The notes under the pieces were generated by a model. The model was not told the DNA's origin and searched no databases. It saw only the letters and a program-made list of their open reading frames with translations. The position numbers and the translations under genes were made by a program. Positions 50,101 to 60,868 of a DNA stretch of 64,000 nucleotides are shown here, piece after piece. This DNA comes from Bugulina stolonifera (Eukaryota; Bryozoa; Gymnolaemata; Cheilostomatida; Bugulidae), in contig OW285188.1 of NCBI GenBank assembly GCA_935421135.1, positions 17,275,233 to 17,339,232 of the forward strand. The letters run 5' to 3'. Every line of letters begins with the position of its first letter. The first letter of the stretch is position 1.

Positions 50101-51693
50101 ATGTATGGTTCTACTACCTCTGTACTTCTCACCCTCTATCACTGCTCTACCACACTGACCATATGCATTATTACCCATGGTATACACTAGAAACACAACC
50201 AAACATGGTTAGTATTAGGTCTACATTGATTTTATACTGGTCAGCGATAAAACATTCCATGACAAATGATACTAATACCTGATTGTTTAGAAATAGAAAG
50301 TAATTTGCGTCTAAAAATATATATGTAAAGTTCAGTATTTTAAATAACTCGGTGATCTCTGAAAGAATAATGTAGTGTACATATTATCCAAAATTGCATA
50401 AAATATTTTCTGGTGATCTTCCATCCCTCGATATGTTACTTTGAATGACGAAGTTATATAACATCCCCCCACTATATTATAATAAGTATGTAGCTATGGC
50501 TCTACTACCTGATTTATTTGTGGCTATAACAGTATGTGCTCTCCCACAGGCTATATCTGTAAAGGCTGTTCCTTCTGCATCATCAGGTACAGGCAGTTCG
50601 ATAAACTGAGGTGCAATAACATAGTCCAGAGGGGAACCTATACAAACAAGAATATAGCAAGTATCAACATTTAAGCGGCCAGCATGCTCAATCTAATAAT
50701 CTCTTTACAAAGGTTACTTGTGTAGATCACAGTCATGTTCAGAAGGTTCAAACCAGAAACATTATTTTGAAAGAAAATCTACAGCGTGCTTTAGGTCAGC
50801 ATTGGTAGGATAAACAATGATAAACTAATCTGACCATACGGCTAATTGTACATTCTATAGGTACACATGATGTGTGTGCATAACCAAGCTAGATAGACAA
50901 AAGGCAAATCATATCCAAGTACTCAGATTCGTGCAGTGTCTGTCGCGATTTACAAGAATAAGTCTACCAATCAAGTTCTTTACCCTTGATTTGGGTGACA
51001 ACCAAACATACATGTGCAAGTACATTTTACTAATGTACATACCTTCCTGTGAATGATAACCCAATTGAGAGTCGGTATTCAATCCACAGCCAACTAAGGA
51101 GAGAGTCCCTCCTTCTTTACTTTTACCAGCGTAAATTGTAAACCCATAGCCAGCTGCTATGTGCTTAATGTCAAACAAAATCCTTACTGGCCAGTGAAAA
51201 TTATACGGCTTTGATTGGATAAGAATTGGCTTTTTTTCAGGTTTCGTTGGCTCTAAAAACTTTGGAATACCTATTAAATGTAGAACAAATACAAAATATA
51301 TTATTGATAAACACTGAGCACCACAAAAAGCAGACTATACATATACATTGAATATTGTGACATGTAACTTGGCTAAATATGTTTAGAACAGAGTTGATCA
51401 GATTGACATGAAATACAGCCATTCCAAGCTTATGAGAGGTTGATTTATAACTACATGTAGACTTGGATATCATATGCTCTACCTAAAGCACCAGTTTTAC
51501 TATTCCCCCATAGATATACCCGCTTTCTTCTCTTATGATGATCTCCAATGTAGGTCTTTACATCTGGGTGTTCCCCTGAGGAATTTCCAGTAGCACTAGA
51601 CGTCAAAGATAAATTGCGTGTGGAAATCTTGAATGATGCATGCCTGAGAATCTTTTCACAGCGCTTACACACTTTAAGAACGTCAAATACCAT
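47189..51693 (-). CDS. RCC1L: RCC1L homologue (mitochondrial RCC1-like protein)
   Basis: Seven-bladed RCC1-repeat protein. Vertebrate RCC1L (WBSCR16) is mitochondrial and acts in mitoribosome assembly and fusion. Exons in gene order: 51483-51693, 51043-51270, 50509-50637, 49989-50186, 49511-49621, 48817-48978, 48053-48226, 47554-47639, 47189-47266. Phases agree and give 458 residues against about 464 in human. The Arg/Lys-rich N-terminus (KVCKRCEKILRHASFKIS) fits a mitochondrial presequence. RCC1 repeat motifs: VYLWGNSKTGALG, YTMGNNAYGQCGR, VVCGYDHTLLLSTDG, VYSCGLGTDGQTGLG, VFGWGNSEYGQF, VYVWGYGILGKG, LYTWGKNTEGCLGLGHRKDQ, and a last repeat ending VSCGADHTISM. A duplicated donor lies 35 bp beyond the exon 6 end. 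Confidence 0.92.
48775..48845 (-). repeat. 35-bp direct duplication of the RCC1L exon 6 donor
   Basis: The exon end GCTCTAGTCAATG followed by GTAAGTC occurs twice, with donors at 48816 and 48781. Using the distal donor adds 35 nt, shifts the frame and meets a stop before the junction. Confidence 0.85.
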
Positions 51694-52833
51694 ACTGGCC
51701 AGAAGTAGCAGCTAAAAGATCAAGGGCATATGAAATGAGTACACAGAAGCTACATAATATTGGCTATTTATTGTTTAGTATATTTTTTTGTCTTTCCTAA
51801 CTCATTAGACTATACATGTACAGGTCTACATACATACATGTTGGTATGTAAGTATATTTGCAAAATGTTCTACCTGGTTAAAAGTTGAGCATTCAATACC
51901 TCTGAAAAGCTAATTATTTAAATTGAAGAAGATCTACACAGACCTCACAACAGGTGAAGAAAAGAAGCATTGCATGGGTCATATAGCCAACCTTAGCATG
52001 TAAAACACTTGTATTTTGGGAAACTTAGGTAGAATAACTGGTGTTACACAGCTCGCCTGGTTTCAATAAGAGCCGGCTGCTTTCTATTAGGTAGGAGTGA
52101 TTCATGGCTGTGAACAAGGTTAAATCTCAACAATACAAAATATATCTGTTAGAACAAATGATATTCTATTTCAAGCCACAGCGTTGTAAAATTACATTAC
52201 TTCGCCTGCCAAAAAGGTTTAGAATTAGAAGTAAAAACACTTAACCATTAGCTCACAAAAAAATAAGCGTACTCGCAATTGTCATGGTAAATATTAAATA
52301 AATAAATGATAATTCTCAATTAATTATATTGATATTTGGTATGAGTATTGCTTTGCTGGCCATCTCTGCTGACAATATTTATTACTTTAATTAGTCATGA
52401 TTGAACGTTCACAATACATTCAACATATGTGAACCAGATTTACAAATTTACACAATGTCGATCACCAGAGTTACAATTTGCTAATATCGGTCTGGGCAGC
52501 CAAGATACTCTGGCCTAGGCTTTTCGCCCCTCACCCAAAATTTGTTATTTTATATTTGTTACGACCCTGGTTTTACCAATCTATTGAATGCAGTGTTAAA
52601 AGTGAACCATTTGAGGGTGCACCGTACCTGAGCAAAAAAAACTGGATTCATAGGGTAATAAGACCAATGAAATGCCTGTTTCAACATTTCTTAGAACATC
52701 TAATGCACATTTTCTGAACTAACATCACATGATCCATCCTAGCCAACCAATAGCCTTTGCATTGACATTAAACATTTACAGTCCTGAGTCCTATAGTTTT
52801 TATTGCTAGTAAAACTAGCTAACAAAGTGAGGG
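51694..52833. other. 5' flank of RCC1L
   Basis: No gene recognised. Intergenic between RCC1L (minus) and the hAT element. Confidence 0.45.
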
Positions 52834-53955
52834 TATAGTACCAGTGCTCAAAGTGTACCGGCTCGGTCAGGCTCGGCGAGCCTGTAAGAAATCATCATGG
52901 CTTTCTTCTAGGCTCGCCGAGCCCTAACAATATAATGCGCCAAAGTTGGGTTTTCCCATACGCAGATGCTGGGAAAGTCGAAAACAATCAAGAGTCTGGC
53001 ACGTTGCTCATATGAAATCGCGTGATAGTATTAGTTTAACGGCAAAGCTAAGGGCGCAGCAATGTTGAGTAAATCCCCTTTTTGTCATTGTGACAAGCAA
53101 GTGTAAATAGCTAGACCTTTCAGTGCAGGGAACAGCTTATGCTTTATTTCCGGAACAAGTTGAACTTGTTTTCTTTCCATACTCTTGAGTTTCAATCAGT
53201 AAATTACTAATTATTTTTCACCGAAAACTATTGTAGCAGCTGCTCTTTATGCAGTCAAGTTTGCAAAGCTGGTTAACTAAGTGAGTCAGTCGTTTTTAAA
53301 GTTCCAAAATGTTCTATGGGGCCCTGTGTACTATCTAATTTTCTTTTGTGATTTTTTGGTAGTCATCATGATCATCCTTATTTGATGAGATGAGCAAATT
53401 GGATAATCAATCATAATGATGATGATCATCATCATATGATGTATAAATATTAATATAATTATGATAATAATAATAAAATTATCACTGTTGTTAGAATAAT
53501 GATGATAATAGTAATTATTATTATTGCTAATAATAAAAATAGTTATAGTAATAGTGGTTGTAGTAATGTAGGCCTACTGTAGTGGTAGAAGTCAACGGCA
53601 ATTTGTAAGGCTGCTGGCAGATGAGCTAGCAATATTTGTTTGGTGGCTGTCCTGAGTTTTTGTCACTTTATGTAATTTTTATTAATAATAAAAAATGCCC
53701 TTTTTGATAAACTATTATTATTATTAATGATATATGATGGTTATTATTATGAAAATTTTAATTCATCTTCCAAATAAGTCATATCTTGCCCCTAATATAT
53801 ACTTCAGCTTGCTTGTAAGATGTTGAACTTTTGAAATTTTCCGCTGCGCGGACTAGGCGGGGGGGGGTGCCCGCACCCCACCCCCCCCGCACTCCCCTCC
53901 CACCCTATATCAGAGCCTGTAAGAACTCCCATACACTTTGAGCACTGTATAGTAC
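52834..53955. mobile_element. Non-autonomous hAT-type transposon (1.1 kb) with 8-bp target duplications
   Basis: Element 52842-53947 has 16-bp perfect terminal inverted repeats, CAGTGCTCAAAGTGTA. Exact direct repeats TATAGTAC flank it (52834-52841 and 53948-53955). No transposase ORF. The interior has AT-rich simple repeats near 53390-53560, a short palindromic GGCTCGxCGAGCC patch near the left end, and a poly-G/poly-C pair near 53860-53890. Confidence 0.9.
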
Positions 53956-54509
53956 ACACTTGCTCGCTGGCTGTGTACAATACATACGATACTAAAAAAA
54001 GAGGTAGGTACACACCGTATACAACACTCCTGTGTTCCCAGGTTCAACTAAACTAGGATGTAACTCAAAAAGAAATTTGCATAGTAACGAAAGGATGTGA
54101 AGTAACACTAAAACTACAACTCCCTGTAGGAACATGTACGACTACCTACTCCTTAAAATCAATGACAGAAGTAAAAAAGTTACCACTATCTTTGAAGTTA
54201 CCTTCAAGTTAAAAAGCACACTTTTAAACATGTGCCGGAAACCATCTGCGCCCACTTTTGTGCTAAGCGTCATTACTGGCTGGGAAATATCCAATCAATG
54301 GTTAGGTTGCACTCATTTGGCCAATGGGAAAATTGATTTCTTGCAGCCAATAAAAGATCAAAGTTGTAGTCTCGTATTTAACGCGATCCTAGCATAGCAA
54401 CTGGTACTCACCTTGGCAACTGCAAATAAACTCCCGTGCTTTCTGTAGTTACTGTCTTGTCGATCCTCATTAGTCACCGCAAGCATCAATATAGAGGCAC
54501 TGATTCAGT
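53956..54509. other. EFHC1 upstream region
   Basis: Probably holds the EFHC1 promoter. The 87-codon ORF at 54134-54397 shows no family match that I recognise. Confidence 0.4.
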
Positions 54510-57500
54510 ATGGACGGCTTACCTTTTTTACCTGGTAACACATTTAACGACCCAACGGTAAGCATTAACTAGTTGGATAGAATCACACTCACTTCTTCAG
54601 CAGTCACCACTATGGGATTGTCATACCATTCTTCCATAAATAACGCAATTGGCACTGGCAGTCAAGTCATGATCATAGTTTTGTTAATCAAATAATTAAT
54701 TATGCTGCAGACTTAGTAAGTAAATAATAATGCTTCAGTATTTACTTGCATATATCTTTCATCCGACAAATTTCATTTGTACCATCATTATTTACATGTA
54801 TACATGTACAATGTATGTAGTCGATATAGAATAAGGTAGGTAGGTTATCATATTCATTATGATATTCTATTGCTCTCTGTGTATACAACTTAATGGTTCA
54901 ATCACAATTACAAGTTAATTTTTACTTTTCTCTTTGGTTCATCTTTTTACCTTGAATCTACTTTATATCCATTTGAATGTTTCTAGAAAGGAAAGTATCA
55001 TAGAAGTCAGACTTTAGGCTACAATAATGGCTATGCTCAACAAAAAAGACCAGAGGTGGGAATTGGTGGAGTCCCAATACCATATAATCAGCTATCAGAA
55101 AAAGAACTAGATGAGTTAGCAAACTTCAACCCAACACTCACATATGGCCAGACTAAGCAAGCTCCACCAGAGGATTTTGTCCCCGCACATGTGGCTTGGG
55201 ATAAGAAGGTCAGTGAAATTTTAATTTTTATTCCCACAAGGTGGATGGTGACATAATTATAATAGTAGATAATGTAAACATATTCAATTTTTAGTTATGC
55301 TTGCTTTGTTCAATGTAGGTCCTTAGGTTCTATGCCTACTTCAAGCAAACAGTACATGAATCACCCCAAGAATTCTACAGAGTTAGGCCTGTAGTCATCT
55401 ACTACTATCTGGAAGATGACAGTATAGCTGTTGTTGAGCCAGTTCGAGAGAACTCTGGCATGCCACAAGGGAAACTTATTAAAAGACAGAGGTTGCCAAA
55501 GAATGATGTTGGAGACATATGGCACTGGAAGGACTTGAACAATCAACAGAATGTTACATTCTACGGAAAGGTTTTCTACATCACTGACTGCGACAAGTTC
55601 ACTTCTGTATGTTCCATATGAAATCATTTAATCACCAATGTTAATATTTGCTAGAAAATTTTGGCTAGATGTAAAATAATTGCAAAATTTATCTAGAAAA
55701 GAATGTTCAGAGTTGCACTGGAGGTAGCATAACATGGCGTTTTTTTATTATAGGATTTTCTGGAGAGTGAAGGTATTGTTGTGAATCCTTCGGACCAAAT
55801 TCCAGAAGACCCATATCTGGCAACGAGAACCAAAGCTGCAGAGATTAAGCAGTACAACACACCTTCTTCCTTTGACAAGCTGAAGCAGTTTATAGAACTG
55901 GACAGAAGAGTTCTCAGATTTTATTGTGTCTGGGATGACAGGGATGCTATGTTTGGAGAAATGAGGCCATTCATTCTACATGTAAGTTCATGTATCTAAC
56001 TTAAAATGTAGCTGTAGCTCACTGTGTAAAAGATGTTGTTGCTAACTTGTGGCATTTAACAAATTTAAAATTATTCACTGAAAGTTGTTTCTCTTATTAT
56101 CAGAGGGAAATATTGGTTATTTCACACCTGTAAAAACTATCCAGCTTTATGCTTTCTAATAAATATGTTTCTAGTACTATTTGGTTGATGACACAATGGA
56201 GGTAAGGGAAGTGCACAAACCTAATGATGGCCGAGATCCATTCCCAGTTCTAATTGGAAGACACAAAGTACCAAAGAACAGAAGTCAAGTACCCAGCACC
56301 TACCCATCTATCTCAATGGAACTTACCAGCCACGAAGTGAAGGAGTATTTCACACCCAGAGACTTTTCCTTATCTGAAACTATGTATATCTATGGCAGAA
56401 AGTTCCTTATCCATGATGCTGATAACTTCACCAAGGCATTCTATTACAAGAACTTTGGAATCACAGAATTTAAACCTGTAGACGTTGAGCAACACAAGAA
56501 ACCATTGCCGAAAATGGTAAGAATTAAATCATCGCACTATATTTTATTTAATTTTCATTTCTAGATTAGAGTTAATGAATGAAGTTGAGTTACATTAGTG
56601 CATCACTGAGCTTTCTTTTGCAAAGGGTTTTATTGATTAATAGTTATTATATCTATTATTCATAGGAATTTGCTCCGTACAATGGACTCGGAACCTTGGA
56701 GGATTCTCTGCAGTCCTGCCTCTCCCTCATTCCTCAACCACCTAAGAAGGATTTCATTAAGATGATGGAAAATGATCACAAAGTGTTGAGATTTGAGGCT
56801 ATTCTGGTATGTACCATTAGTTATAAAATGGATCAAGTTGCTTATAGTGATTAGCATTGTGTACAATGGTTGGCGTTATTACATAACGCAAACTAATAGG
56901 AATTATCCTCTCTTGTTGATCTACTTTCATGTACATGACTGTATTCTATTTGATTAGATATTCTTGTCTTATAGGACTCTGTGAAACCTGAAGACAGTGA
57001 ACGAAGGTTCATCATTTCTTACCGATTGGCTGACGATATGATCACTATCTATGAGCCTCCTGTAAGGAACTCTGGTATCATCGGTGGGAAGTTCCTTGAG
57101 AGAACACGAATAGCTAAGCCAGGCTCTTCACCCGACAAGCCTGTGTTCTATGGACCAGATGATATGCATATAGGTTCAGTTATTCACATATTCAACCACA
57201 GATTTGTCATCACTAACGCAGACGAGTATGTCCTCAAGTACATGGAAGATCACCCACAACAGTTTTCAGGTATCTACTATATTTTATACTAGATTACGAT
57301 AGTATTCAAGCATGTTACAACACGCATGTAGAGATTCACATGTGCTATAATTACACCATACATGTATAATGATAGTACAAATTGTATTTTTAATGCAGTA
57401 TGTTTTTGTAGACGGCCATTGTTTGTGTATATGTCTATTGTATGCAGTACTGCATAGAAGTCATATTTGCATGGTGACATGACGTAGCACCCCTGATACC

Positions 57501-58502
57501 AGTACAAGATGCCTAACATTGTTTTTTCTCTATGACAGCTAGTACAATTGAAACAATAAGAAATACGGTAGGAACCAGCCAACCTAGACAGGAGTCTGTC
57601 AAAGCGGCACCAATGAAGATAACACGCCAGTCTGGTGATCTGGAAAGACTTGTCGGTGAAGTAAAAGGACAAGTCAAAAAGATAGCTATTACAGGTAACT
57701 GTCTAGAACACAATCAACCTATGTTACCATAATACATAGACCATAATAATATATACAATATATAATATATGTTATGGTATGGTCTACATATAATTACATA
57801 ATACATAGACCATAATAATATATACAATATATAATATATGTTATGGTATGGTCTACATATAATTATATAATACGTAGACCATACCATGTAATTCAAGATT
57901 TTGGATAGTAAAAATAAGTTGTCATATCAGTGTTATTAATGAGGGTACAGACTGTAAAAGGCATTACTTTGGAATCACAGGTACGGTGTATCCAGCTGAT
58001 TGGTTCCACTTCTGACACTGTGCCATAGTCGTATAAATTAGGAATTTGTACCAGTGGTGGCCTGGTGTACAGTTTCACTACTCTCTTTTCACACTTACAG
58101 GCAAACATAGAATCGATGAGCTATTCTTACGTTATGACAGCAACAGATCTGGTTATATAGACAAGTGCAAGCTACGAGACATGTGCAAAGCTATCTCTCT
58201 GCCTTTAGACGATGATGTCATGGATGCTGTAAGAATGATAAAACTTTTTTTCCTGCCTACAGTTTACTTTACCGCTAAGATTCTACTTATATAACATATA
58301 AATTTGTAGTCTGTCTAGCTTGCCATGTAATTTTGTCAGTAAAGTTATTCAGATGGTTGTGACGTTGTAGTATGTCGTTGTTGCTATACAAAAATTGAAA
58401 CTGGATGTCTGTTATATTTTTCAGCTGGTGTGTGAGATTACAAACAATCCAGATGGTCAGATAAGTCTAGAAGAGTTCAGGCAGTTCTTTGAAGCGGCCT
58501 AA
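54510..58502 (+). CDS. EFHC1: EFHC1 homologue (three DM10 domains, C-terminal EF-hand region)
   Basis: Axonemal microtubule-associated protein; family members are microtubule inner proteins of cilia. Exons: 54510-54557, 54987-55208, 55319-55606, 55754-55981, 56175-56516, 56666-56806, 56975-57269, 57539-57694, 58101-58228, 58425-58502. Phases agree and give 641 residues, against 640 in human EFHC1. DM10 domains begin at [12 protein letters not shown] (about residue 91), [11 protein letters not shown] (about 236) and [11 protein letters not shown] (about 417). Each ends near a conserved FxIxxxDxF/Y segment ([27 protein letters not shown]). The C-terminal segment (about 575-641) resembles an EF-hand pair. 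The first loop, [12 protein letters not shown], has Lys where the twelfth ligand is usually Glu, and the second loop starts without Asp, so calcium binding may be weak or lost. The start [17 protein letters not shown] and the [10 protein letters not shown] motif fit the family N-terminus. Confidence 0.95.
57722..57892. repeat. Duplicated palindromic AT-rich unit in EFHC1 intron 8
   Basis: A unit of roughly 65-70 bp containing ACATAGACCATAATAATA and TATGGTATGGTCTAC occurs twice, followed by a third partial copy of its ends. GTAGACCAT and ATGGTCTAC are complementary, so each unit can fold. Confidence 0.8.
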
Positions 58503-60149
58503 GTCTGTGAAATGGGAATGAGGATTGGATTTACTACCAGAAAGCCAACATTAGTGAAACCATTCATTCAAAGTCTATCTTTTCATATGGCACCGATCAA
58601 TGTACAGCAAAATAGACTCAATAATTCCGTTGTGTATTCAAGCAAAAAAATATGATAATTGTGACTAAATACTGCAGTTATTATATTCCGCTAAACATGT
58701 ATGGTAGCAATGTGTATGACAAGCATTAGCAAATAAACATACATTCAAATTATATAATACATTATCAAGTTCACCAAGTTTCACTTTGGTGAACAACTTT
58801 ATTATATTATTTGAACTCAACACATAATATATTTATGAAATTTTAGCCTTTCACTAGCGTCTCAAATATCAGTTTGATATTTCAATAAATTATTTACATG
58901 TAACAATCTACTGCGTTGTATTTTATTCCAGAGTAAATATATACATAAAATAATGACAATGGGTGAAATAATTGGACTGGATTTATTGGGTAGGATAGGA
59001 AACGCTTAATATTTTATTTGGTTTTCAGTCTCTAATCCGCAGCAGTAACAACTTCTGTTGATCCATAGGTCATCGGTTGTACCTGCCTAGTACATCTGAT
59101 CCTAATGTGGCACATTCAGTTAGTATTTGCATGGGTGCCCAATCATGCATGTCACAGGGAGAGGGTAAAAATCATAGAGGTAAAAATGTACTAACTCAAC
59201 TCCCGAGTTATCCTCTCTTCAATAGTAGACAACTCCAAAGAGCAAACAATCAGTACAGGAAGTAGAGGAGTATGTTGAAAATGAACAATATTGGGACAAT
59301 AGGTTGTAGCCTTAGAATTAACATTGACATAAACTTACCCATGATGGACTTGCATAATTTATAATAACTTCAACTTGTTGTAAAAAGCGGCGTCTCAGGG
59401 AAAATATACTCACAGGCTACACAACTTTACAATCATTATGAACTCCATCAGTTTTCCCTTGCAAAAAACAATTTTTCAATCTCTTCATAATTCCCTTGTA
59501 AAGTGTTCGGTGACATATATTTGGCGCAAAAGTTTATCTGGCTCGGCTAAAAATCTGGCTAAGGCTGCTGTGGTATGGATTACTAACTATAATATAATAT
59601 AAACAGAGTTGTGAGCAAAACTAAAGCTCCGGCAAAGAAAAAAAATAAAAACTAATAAATCAAATGTATTGTAATGTAATGAATTAAAAAAAAATGTTGT
59701 TATTTATATTTATAGTGGTGATCAGAGGGGGAATTATGTTGATGATAATGATAAGGATGATAATTATAATGCTAAAATTTGTTTGAATTTAAGGAATTAT
59801 CTCTAGGCTAGTCCTAGGGCTAGTGATGTTATTTATTTATGCAAGAAGTTTGAAAGTATAATATTACTATAAGTAATAATATACCTATAATTATTATAGG
59901 TTTATTATTATAGTATAGTATTTATAGTAATAGTATAGTTTCAAATTCATTGCATAAATAAATAACATCAGGTTTATAGTTATAGTATCTAGCAGTTGAA
60001 ATCAAAGTCCCTTACGATCAAATTGGATATGAAGAGTTTAATACGGGGACAGTAGAGTAAGTTAAATTAAATTTGATAAACTTAAAATATGTTTAATGTT
60101 GTTATAATTAATAATAATGGCGGACTCTTGTGACCAAGTATGGTGTATC
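58503..60149. other. Intergenic between EFHC1 and GATD3
   Basis: EFHC1 3' UTR and AT-rich DNA. A short inverted repeat of ATTTATGCAAxxA-type sequence flanks 59830-59965. The missing first exon of GATD3 may lie here or up to 60868, but I could not identify it. Confidence 0.4.
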
Positions 60150-60505
60150 TTATTTATAGTGGTGTATGAGCTTACCAAGATCTCACCACTACTCTTCAGT
60201 CACTGCCTGTTATGAACCCAGCGTGAAGCATTGTGCTACAGGGCTAGAACAGACAGCATTGGTGCTGCCAATTTTGCCTGCCCCACCGTGATATGGCTGC
60301 TCTTGTTTAGGAGAGGACAGAGCTGGATCTTTATCCTACATGCGGATGATATACACACAGGGGACCTCCGTTATTTTAAGTACTGATCCGCAGGGACTGT
60401 GTGGTCAGCCTAAGCCTGAAAGGCTTGTCATTGCCGGGGAATCGAACCCAGGCTGTCTGAACTAGAGGCAAGCATCTTAACCCTTAGGCAATACTAACTG
60501 GTTTA
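60150..60505 (-). mobile_element. tRNA-like SINE
   Basis: Minus strand reads TTGCCTAAGGGTTAAGATGC (A-box-like), then GGGTTCGATTCCCCGGC (B-box) and a roughly 270-bp body. It differs in sequence from the SINE family at 61290, so it is a second family. Confidence 0.6.
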
Positions 60506-60868
60506 AAGTTAATAAGTATATATAATTATTTAATAGTAAATTACACCAACTGATTTTAATTTTGATGTATTCCAAGTGATACGCTGGATCAACTGGTCCA
60601 AACGACGTTGTATTATCATTGTTGAATTAGCAGCTCATTGGGAGAGCTGGGCCAGGCATCGTTAAAAGCTGATTTATTTCTGGCACTATTTTTGGACAAC
60701 GGACGGGCTTTGAAATAAGCTAGTAATATCACTGGTGTAATTGCTAAAGTTTTTGTAAACATTTGTGCTCCGTGCTCCATTTCGTAAGCATTCTAACCAC
60801 GTGTCTTAGACTAAGTTAATTACAGTTACAGCTGAGCTTGATCCTGAATAGATGTATATATTTTATAG

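Noticed and set aside
57714..57896. Minus-strand Tyr/Ile-rich ORF
   Set aside because: Falls on a duplicated AT-rich palindrome inside an EFHC1 intron.
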